Shown here: positions 56,201 to 64,000 of the stretch, piece after piece
How the letters are laid out: the number at the start of each line of letters is the position of its first letter
Position numbering within the stretch: the first letter of the stretch is position 1
Source: Xylona heveae TC161
Lineage: Eukaryota > Ascomycota > Xylonomycetes > Xylonales > Xylonaceae
Assembly: GCF_001619985.1 (NCBI RefSeq)
Contig: NW_017264195.1
Span: 124,001 to 188,000, forward strand
Length of the DNA: 64,000 nucleotides
Direction: 5' to 3'
The notes under the pieces: generated by a model
What the model was told of the DNA's origin: nothing
The model's database searches: none
Seen by the model: the letters and a program-made list of their open reading frames with translations, nothing else
Program-made: the position numbers and the translations under genes

Positions 56201-57887
56201 AGAGAAATGCTTCAGAAGAATATTTTCTTTTGCCCTTCGACGGGCCTTGCGCGATAGCTGTTCTTCGGATGTTGGCCCGGACAAAGCACCGTTGGTCGCC
56301 TCCTCTTCCGAAGATGATGCCACGCCGTCTTCGTCAGCCAGCCATAATTTACCGCTCGGATAACGCTTCACTAAGCTCGCAATCATCGCTTCACCCACAG
56401 GAATGAAAGACCTCGAAGATCCCTTCCGCGGAAATCTAGCACCAAGGATATCAGTCGACCGATCTCTTGTAGTACCACTGCCCCAAGTTGCTCGAGAAAC
56501 ATTGTCGGCTGACCCTGGCGTTTCGCCAACAGAAACAGTTCCGTCTCCGGTCTGGGTTGCCGGGTCTCCGGTTTCGAGGCCACTTCGACTGTAGGTGTCG
56601 TTTCCTGTGATGCCAGGTTTGGTCGATAAGAAGATGACTCCGCCATCACCTTCAAACAGCGATTCATGAAGAATATTAGCGGCACGCGAAAAAGTCTGGC
56701 TTAGTGTTTCCTCGGCTTCGGGGACTTGACTGGTGGCCGCCTGGACGGGATCTTTATAGACAACGTTCTCCGTCAACACTGGAGGCTGCGCATTGGCATT
56801 TTTCTTTTCGACCAATGCACCATCGTCCGATGAAGTAGTTTGTGGATTCACGATGTCACCAGTGGAAGGGGGAGGAGCAGTCAGGCCTTCTGCAGAGGGT
56901 CGAGTGTTTTCCAATGTCGAGCTCTTTTTTTCGGCTTTCGAAAGATCGTCATAAGACGTGGAGCGAGACATATGTCCCCGCTCAAGAGACGAGCCCGATT
57001 CGACAAAGACCGAAAGCCCTTTTTGCATCTGGAGAGCCCGCCTCCTCTCGCTCGCATCTCGAGCAAGTTGCATATGCTGCATAATAATCATGGCCATGTG
57101 GCCCAGAAACTACAAAAGGGACGAGTTAGAGTCGGTGACGCGTTTCGCTACAAGATTTCCAAACCTCAATTTCCAATGGGTCGAGCGGTGGATGTGGTTT
57201 GTCATCGAGAACAAAAAGGCTGCCAATATTGACACCCTTATTGGTTGTGATCGGAGTGCCTGAAGCCATATTAGCCGCACATATTAGGCTGCGGAATCAC
57301 ATGTATTACCAGCATAAAATCGAAAACCGGGTTCACCCGATACGAAAGGCAGATTGCAAAACGTCGGATCTTCTTTCAGGTCGGTTATCTGAAAGCACGG
57401 GAAATCGCCATTGCTGGGTGGGAGGGCAATGGTGCGCTGCATGAGAAATTAGAGGAAGGGGGGCCACCAGGTCATAGCAGAGCTCAACCTCACCTCGCAC
57501 AACCGACCCTCCTTGGACACGCTCGAGCATCCCAGCCAAAGCGAGTCTGCAGGGTCTGTATGTCTGGAATTGTCATAGAAGTTCAAGGTCTTGGTAGATT
57601 CGGCAACAAAATATTGCGTTTCACGGTCTATTAGCCTTTAGCACTATGAGCGACGGTCGAAGCAATCAGGGGCGGAAAATGAAGCTTGCATACGAGATCA
57701 TGGCCCGTTGACAGTTGAGGCGCCATGCTACCAGCTGAGCATAAGCAGTCAAGGCAGTGTCTGGAGACGTTGCTTGGGATGCAACCAGACCCCCTTCGTG
57801 ACATGCACTCGTATTAGGATCGGGCCGAAAGTATTTGTACAGTTCTCTCGCGCGAACCGCATCCAAAGATTTCGCCGAAGACGCCAT
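53218..57887 (-). CDS. Hybrid histidine kinase with GAF-like N-terminal region
   Basis: 14 exons on minus: 57887-57694, 57635-57494, 57436-57310, 57259-57165, 57109-56182, 56139-55900, 55824-55727, 55668-55653, 55594-55440, 55388-55350, 55299-55152, 55103-54870, 54820-53579, 53465-53218; 1301 aa. Residues ~40-195 look GAF-like (SLIDRETQYFVAEST, NIGSLFVLDD). A disordered middle leads to the HisKA box GSISHELRSPLH with phospho-acceptor H568. The ATPase has NLLGNALKYTEKG (N box), SDTGKGIS (G1) and GTGLGLSIV (G2). A receiver domain closes the protein, with LLVDDNQINLRLL, acceptor D1220 in FMDISMPRLNG, and MTKP. No transmembrane segment is seen, so a cytosolic sensor is likely. The signal would pass through a phosphotransfer protein to Ssk1/Skn7-type regulators. 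Exon 8 is only 16 nt; the introns are 42-113 nt. Confidence 0.93.
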
Positions 57888-59401
57888 GGGGGTGCAGTGA
57901 TGGCAATTGCCTTGTAACGGCGGCCTTGCGTGGAGGCCGCCAACTGGGAGAAACCTAGAGATAAAAGTTCCGCAAGGGCTCAAATAACAATAAGAGTTTA
58001 GAAAGGAAACGACTAATCGACAATGCAAGACTTATAAAAAAAGGGTTGATTCAAAAGCAAGCGGGCACAGTATGTCAAGATTCAAAACAGCAATGCGAGT
58101 TTCCACCGCAGGGGAAAGCGGAGACGATCGAAGGTCAAAGTCCAACAATGCGAACAACAACAATGAAAAGCAGATTCCAGGGAGCCTCAAAAGGAGCAGG
58201 GCAACGAACGTAATGTAGCATCAAAAGTATCATGAAAGGAAGACGTAGTACGGAAGCGACAGAAGGACTGAATGAGTATCCCAGGCTTCTCCCCACGCGC
58301 TTTCACGTTCTTTCCAAAATATTTTGTGTGCAAAAGGGCAAGGGAGCAATATCTCAATGTTTCAGTCCCGTGTGTGGATGCCGATCTTCGTCCTTTCCGC
58401 AGCAACAACTTGCCCCCGGCACCCGATTCGCCTTACTCCGTAGGGAACCAACCGTCCAAGCGAGCAGTCGCCAATCAATCTAGGCTGATCAGCCCGCGCA
58501 TTAACCGTGGCGCTCCTCGCATGGCCGGTCCAGATCTTGCTTCCCCTCCGGTCTGCCGTGTTCGAGGCCGTTCAGGGATCACCCCCTACATGGGAACTAC
58601 TCGCTTTGATATTCTTCATATTCGAATAGAGTTATGTTTGAGTTCGGTAACAATTCCATTAACACGTTTCGGTGTGCCTCTTCAATTTGGACGAGCTGGG
58701 AACGCGTCTGTTCTGATATCTATGGTCAACTTTCCCGGAGACAAGGTGGTAGAGCGGTGCGGAATAGGCTGACTGGCCATAGACGCAAGACACTATTTCC
58801 CACCGTCTTCAATTCGCACTTTCAAAGAAGTGAATAATGTAGTAAGTCTACTAGATATTACTAACTAGCTTCTATCAATCGACGGTGCTCATCCTAGAGA
58901 GATTAACAGAGATATGGGCAGTGGAAACAGCACAGATCAGATGATTCCAATATGCGCCTTCTTCCAGGGCCCTCTCTCCTGAGAACGGAAAATCCGAAAT
59001 GCAAGTAAACTTGGACCAAACACCACAGAAAACCCCGCTGTGTAATGCAACAAAGAAAAGCCTCACCATGAGTTGCGAGTTCCTGACCCGTGGAAGGAAG
59101 AGCGTACGACGGATCTCTTCGCCGACCACATTCCTCAGCCAGTGCTATCATTATGGCATAAGACAAATATGCAACAATCGCATTGGAGCTTGGCTAGAGA
59201 CGAAATGGAATAAATGAACAAAGAGATTCCAGCCAATTAGATATTAGACGCACAAGGCATATATGACTCTTGCCATATCGAATTAAATGTGATAGCACAA
59301 TGTAACTTGGGGGAAAAGATAGCAGTATATGCAATACCGAGTCCCTCTCCACCGAGGTAAAGCCCCCCGTTTGTTTCGTGTCAATACTCGCCAGAGATGC
59401 C
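57888..59401. other. Gap between histidine kinase promoter and PIS1 3' end
   Basis: 1.5 kb. The left half is the kinase promoter. A plus-strand frame at 58272-58772 (166 codons) starts with ATG but is Arg/Pro/Ser-rich with no leader, domain or intron context, and I do not call it. No repeats of note. Confidence 0.4.
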
Positions 59402-60427
59402 CTACTCCTTGGACTGCCGGGCGGCTTCGCGCGCTTCGAGATCACCCTCGGCAATCCAGCAGCTAGCCTTGACAAGCTGAACTACATTGATCAACTGCTT
59501 GGCAGCCATGATAGGGAAGGAAATGGCAGCGAGAACCCAAGGAATGAAGCTATCCATCTTGTTCGCACGCGCCAATTCAAGAGCTCCAGCGCTATAAGGG
59601 CTCGCGAAGAGGTTGGACGGCGACGGGTGGGCGGGGTTCCCGGGTTGAGGGGAGGCCGCACCTGCATTTGACGAGGGCTGGAGAAGAGACGGCGAGAGAA
59701 TTGGGGAGGAGAAAGAAAGAAGGTAGAGTGCGATAAAGAAGAGCTCGTTCAGAGCACAGAATGCGAACAAAACTTTCTGGAGGAAATTAGTGGTTGGAAA
59801 TAGACTATTAAAAGCAGCAAGGATTCTTACATTATTGGAGTAGTATAAATTCAGCACCCAGCTTCGGCTTTCATCGACCTTCTTGTGGCTTTGATTCTTA
59901 TCCCCCATGGACAAAGTTGCGTACATATGCATGTAGTGGCTTGCAAGATCCAAACTAATGAGACCTTGGAAGAGTAACGACCACCGCGGCCACGCGGAGC
60001 TCAGGAAAACCAAGAGACAAGCGGTAGTACAACGGTCGGTCACCATGTCCAAGACAGCTCCGAATCGCGTGGATTGACCGAATCGTCGGGCAGCATAGCC
60101 ATCAAGAGCGTCCAAGAGACACGAGACACTGTAGAGAAGAGAGCAGGTTCTGGGATGAAGGGGCATGTAGTACAGAGATGCTACAGCGAGAATGATTCGA
60201 GAATAGCCTGATACCAACGCGATTAGTGAATCTGAGTCGTAGCTAGGGCATAGAATTGTTAAGGGCTCACCGATAAGGTTGGGTACAAATAGAAAAATGT
60301 TCTCGCGCTTCTTTTCGCCAGCTTTTAAGGCAGGCGTACTGGTGTGCAAATTGCCATTCTGTTCGGCTTGTTCGGTGGGAGCAGATGCTGCTTGTGCAGC
60401 CTGGTTTCGCGTCCTCACACCAGACAT
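59402..60427 (-). CDS. pis1: CDP-diacylglycerol-inositol 3-phosphatidyltransferase (PI synthase)
   Basis: Spliced model, minus strand: 60427-60271, 60207-59831, 59776-59402; 302 aa, introns 63 and 54 nt. The CDP-alcohol phosphatidyltransferase motif D-G-x2-A-R-x8-G-x3-D-x3-D is complete: LDALDGYAARRFG, then FGAVLDMVTDR. Hydrophobic helices flank it (YSRIILAVASLYY, ACLLVFLSSAWPRW), and ASHYMHMYATL and YYSNN are as in other PI synthases. A Pro/Ser-rich loop of about 45 residues is inserted between two C-terminal helices. The enzyme makes phosphatidylinositol from CDP-diacylglycerol and inositol in the ER. PI is essential and is the acceptor lipid for Gpi3, also in this window. Confidence 0.94.
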   Translation of the reverse strand: MSGVRTRNQAAQAASAPTEQAEQNGNLHTSTPALKAGEKKRENIFLFVPNLIGEPLTILCPSYDSDSLIALVSGYSRIILAVASLYYMPLHPRTCSLLYSVSCLLDALDGYAARRFGQSTRFGAVLDMVTDRCTTACLLVFLSSAWPRWSLLFQGLISLDLASHYMHMYATLSMGDKNQSHKKVDESRSWVLNLYYSNNVRILAAFNSLFPTTNFLQKVLFAFCALNELFFIALYLLSFSSPILSPSLLQPSSNAGAASPQPGNPAHPSPSNLFASPYSAGALELARANKMDSFIPWVLAAISFPIMAAKQLINVVQLVKASCWIAEGDLEAREAARQSKE

Positions 60428-61494
60428 TATGATTGTATTTGCAGAGGCAGGTTAAGCAGGCTCTGTTCGGAGAGATCGGTGATGTCTTGCTCGGCCGAAT
60501 GTAATAGAGGACTGCGTGATGAAATTGTTGAAAACGCCAGAGAAGAGGTTCTTGATGAAATATGTCACTCAACAATACCGATGGAACAGGGTGGGTTCTA
60601 ATCGGTTTGAATAAATGACCCAAAGCACGATTGTATGATACCTTGCTGCGACATCAGTTTGACCTGATAAGACCAATTCAAGCTGGTGACGATAAGGAGG
60701 GTGATAACGAGTGAGCTTTTGCAATGTCGACTTACAAGCTATGAGAGTGGAATAGCTCTTGAATTGAGCAAAATGTGTCGAATGTCTGAGAGGCTTACAA
60801 GCTTAGCAAGGGAGACCTGGACGTCAGACGAGCACAAGGAGCTGATCGCGACGCGCTCAGTGTACTGCAGAAAGGTGAAGTTTGATTTGTTCGTGAAATT
60901 TTGGGTCTGGAAATTAGCCTTGTTCGACGGCTTCTGTGCTTCCGTCCGCCCCGGAAGGGAAGGAAGCAAGCCAGTCTGATGACTAAGCGCTATGGTTTGC
61001 CAGCACCTTCCTCATCGGGTTGTCAGGTTCTCACAAAGCAACTTCCATGATCTCTTCCCCTCGTTCCAACCGCAAGTCTCAACATCATCATCAACTTGCA
61101 TATCCGCCAATGGATTTTCCTAGAATATAAACTTCATTTTACTAGGAGGTATACTCGATATATAGCAATTATTCATTTGGAAAACCCAACTCCAAGCCAC
61201 CGACTGAGATGACGCCGTCATGGAATGCAGTGCAAATATCAGATGGCTACCTAGGTAGATACTATAAACATATTATACAAAGATTAAAATTAATGTAGTG
61301 AAACTAAACAATGGTCCCTTAATTCATAAATTCTTCCAATATCAGAATAATCAACTTGGTGCTCTTGCCGACGAATATGGTTATGACGTAATCACCACAC
61401 ATTCCGTTCATTCCGAGGTTATGGTCATAGGTGATGGGTAACTATCTCTTTTCTGATCTGAGTGATAGAGGGGAAATGTATGAAATTGTTCGAG
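60428..61494. other. Divergent gap, PIS1 / Zn2Cys6 factor
   Basis: 1.07 kb between two divergent starts. It becomes AT-rich from about 61100 to 61400. Small frames on both strands lack features. It should contain the promoters of both genes; the PIS1 leader probably covers about 60428-60700. Confidence 0.45.
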
Positions 61495-64000
61495 ATGCCT
61501 TCGACAGGTCGGACATCTAATTCTTGCTTCTCGTGCAAAGTACGGAAAGTAAAATGTGATAGAGTCAGTTTTGTCTCTCTCCCCAGACCAAGCCTTTGCT
61601 GAAATACTATTTAGGGCCGGCCTTCTTGCGAACGTTGCCAAAAGAGTAACATCCAAGTAGGTGATTTCGAAAACATTTTTCATTGCGTACAAAAAAGCTC
61701 AAATCAACTGTCTCTAGTGCGAATATGGGCCTGACGCAGTTGCACCCCGTGAACTTCATGTCATAGGTAATTACCAGACCGATGCTATGTTATACATTAA
61801 ATACTAATTGTGAAGATAGACTCGGTATTCGGGGAACGAGTTTCATCCTCCTCTTTGGATGATGCTGGAAAATTACCCAGGGTCCCCCATGATAGCATCT
61901 CGCAGATAAATAGCCGCTTAGACCGACTGACAAACATTGTGCAAGGATTTTGTATGTGTGCTTAGTTATTTATTTACTTTTTATTTTCATTGTATTTTAC
62001 TTTTTTTTTCTTGCGCTCATTCAGAACTATATTCTAATTCGGGCAGTAGATCAATCGCAAAATCAAGGAGGTAAATTATTCAGCAATTCTTGTCACTTTT
62101 TTTTTGGATATTCAGTGTCCTTTCCTGCAGACTCTTATTTAAATGCAGATTCAGAATCCGTGCGCCAGCTAAGAAACAAGCCTGAGAACTCTGGGTATCT
62201 AGAACCCAAAGGCTACAATGGAGCAACGTATCTAGCTGACACACACTGGGCCTGTATCAATAATGAAGTAAGGCCTTTGTCCACATTTTGAAGAATTGGA
62301 TCAGGCTGAAGCGGAAGTCAGGTAAATGAAATTCGGTCTCTGCTAGGAGGAAGTTTGCAAACCGATTATTTCGGCTTGAGAAAAGATGAGAAAATCAGAT
62401 CAGGCCAATCTCATCCTGCCGACGAAATGTTAATGCCTCCGAATACTCTCACGTCAGATGGCCATTCAATCTCTACAACATCGGAGCAAGTATTTCAGCG
62501 AGCATTAACTGCAAATATCCCAACGAAGTCTCAATGCGACTTCCTTATCAATGCATACATGATAGGCTATCATCCTATAGCAGGTTATGTGGATACCACA
62601 TCGTTTTTCGATCGCTATGAATTGTTTTGGTCTTGGGCTGCTGATATGCAGCACGTACACTCGCCCGAAACATCTTTTATCGCATTACTCAAGGCGTTGC
62701 TCTTTGCTGGATCAGTCTCATGTGATATTGGACAGCGTTCGGTATTTTTCCCTGCCGAGGAAAACCTTCACATATCGTCAATACTTTCTGATTCTGCCGA
62801 AAGAGCACTGAGATTAGCAAACTTTCCCCGTGCACCTTCCATAGATGCGCTCACAGCCTATATGATTCTACATTCTACACGCCTTCGTGGTAAGTATTCT
62901 TTATTGCCTTTTATCACAGCAGCTCACTGATGGGGATGCAGCTGAGGAACCTCTCGCCTGCTGGTATGCCCATCCAATATGTCATTCAAGGTATTTTTTG
63001 AGCTACTAACAGTATAAAGTGCTTTTGTGGGCCTTGCGGTCAGAATAGCTCAGATGATGGGGCTTCATAAAGATCCGATACATTTCAGTGGCTTCACACA
63101 ACATGACTCAGAATTCCGAAGAAGACTCTGGTGGCACATACTACATATTGATACAATCACCTCTAGCTGGGCCGGAATGCCATGGCTTGTCGACAGTTCT
63201 TCATGGGATGTTAAACCTATCAGTGAATTAAAGGAGCAATATGTCGGATCTCAAGACGCAAGTGAAATAGCGACGGACAAAAGCGATGATCATGCGCAAT
63301 ATCAGTCTACAGTCGGCATACTACTTGCTGGAAAATTCGAAGATTCAGGTAAAAAATTTTTGAACCGGCGGCTGACTTCTGTGAATTCAGCTGACCTGAA
63401 TTGCTTTGGAAAAGTAACAACGCGGAATATACTCGATGTGAAAACCAAAGGCGAAGGACCAAGAGAAGCAAAAATTGCTGAGGCGAAAAGACTGCTCGAA
63501 AATCTGGAGTCCAGTCTTAGCAATAGAATACGTCACATTGAGAAATTAGAAAATTACCAGCGGAAGAGCGGGATTGAGGATCATGAGAACAATCCCCGAC
63601 TGAACCGATTTGCAAAGCTGCTCCTATCTGCTCTTATCGACAAGACTTGGAGCTTAGTCTGTGACAAAATCGCGCAAGGGCCATATCATGCCATTTGGCC
63701 GAACTTTCTTCCTCAGTATGGGCTGAAATGACTCGAAGCTCAATTTATGCATAATTCCGTTTTCTGATGTTTGAACTCTAGAGCTATCACGCATTGTCAA
63801 AACCTAATACGAAAGACTGTCATACTGGCGTCCGTGGACGATTTCTCTCCTTTTCAGTGGTCGTGGCCCGGGTAAGCAATGCACATCTATCTCTATCGCA
63901 GTTCGGAGCTTGAAACCATTGCGCTAATATACGTATACAAATATCCAGAAATCACCAGCCATTACATGGCTTGGCCGTACTTCTCAAAAACCTCGACCAC
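61495..64000 (+). CDS. Zn2Cys6 fungal transcription factor, 3' end outside window
   Basis: Spliced model: 61495-61563, 61615-61656, 61718-61766, 61820-61951, 62116-62267, 62322-62889, 62942-62963, 63020-63715, 63782-63871, 63949 onward; about 624 aa in the window, and the frame is open at the edge. The binuclear zinc cluster is complete only after splicing three exons: CFSCKVRKVKC, DRGRPSC, ERCQKSNIQC, matching C-x2-C-x6-C-x6-C-x2-C-x6-C. A linker follows (RLDRLTNIVQGF), then the fungal-specific factor domain with FLINAYMIGYHPIAGYVD, CAFVGLAVRIAQMMGLHKDP and FRRRLWWHILHID. Such factors bind CGG triplets in the nucleus; the target genes are unknown. A 24-nt microexon at 62047-62070 would also keep the frame. 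Donor GTCAGT of exon 1 is weak. Confidence 0.87.

Noticed and set aside
58272-58772. 166-codon plus-strand frame with ATG
   Set aside because: No recognisable domain, signal peptide or conserved pattern; it overlaps the histidine kinase promoter region.
1-64000. Secondary-metabolite cluster, CRISPR array, rRNA or intact transposon
   Set aside because: No PKS, NRPS, terpene or P450 backbone gene, no spaced direct-repeat array, no rRNA sequence and no transposase or integrase motif were seen on either strand.

Overview
The window is nuclear DNA of a filamentous ascomycete, most likely an order Eurotiales mould (Aspergillus/Penicillium/Talaromyces type; genus not resolved). Most genes are cut by short introns of about 45-100 nt with GTRNGN donors and CTRAY-like branch sites just before the AG. 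The gene families are typical of Pezizomycotina: a pepsin-type secreted protease, a hybrid histidine kinase, a Zn2Cys6 factor, a LAMMER kinase and a PHD protein. I found no rRNA, CRISPR array, transposase or reverse transcriptase. I rebuilt all splice models by hand from reading frame, splice signals and family conservation; exon sums are whole codons for every complete model.

Layout, left to right: a Ser-rich gene leaving the left edge (-); a C-terminal PHD-finger protein (-); a 3.4 kb gap ending in tRNA-Arg(UCG); a sideroflexin (+); TAF4 (-), divergent from the mRNA 3'-end endonuclease Ysh1 (+); a repeat-rich gap; a stand-alone HeLo-like protein (+) facing a GNAT-like protein (-); an exonuclease III-type nuclease (+) facing a second GNAT (-); an AIM9/APH-like phosphotransferase (+) facing the GPI-anchor glycosyltransferase Gpi3 (-), which shares a 318 bp promoter with the helicase Dbp6 (+); a small secreted Cys protein (-); a 3 kb gap with possible exon relics; an aspergillopepsin-type protease (+); SRP19/Sec65 (+); a class III aminotransferase (-); an SRPK-like kinase (-); a LAMMER kinase (-); another 3 kb gap; a 14-exon hybrid histidine kinase (-); phosphatidylinositol synthase (-); and a Zn2Cys6 transcription factor (+) leaving the right edge.

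Most of the genes are unlinked housekeeping: RNA processing (Ysh1, TAF4, Dbp6, two CMGC kinases that may act on SR proteins) and membrane or secretory functions (Pis1, Gpi3, SRP19). Pis1 and Gpi3 act in one route, because phosphatidylinositol is the acceptor for the first GPI step. No biosynthetic cluster is visible. The less ordinary items are the solo HeLo-like protein, the unrecognised secreted Cys protein, a 22-bp tandem repeat inside the SRP19 intron, an oversized intron that cuts the catalytic HxHxDH motif of Ysh1, uniformly long introns in the aminotransferase, and an inverted-repeat-rich block at 43.5-44.0 kb.
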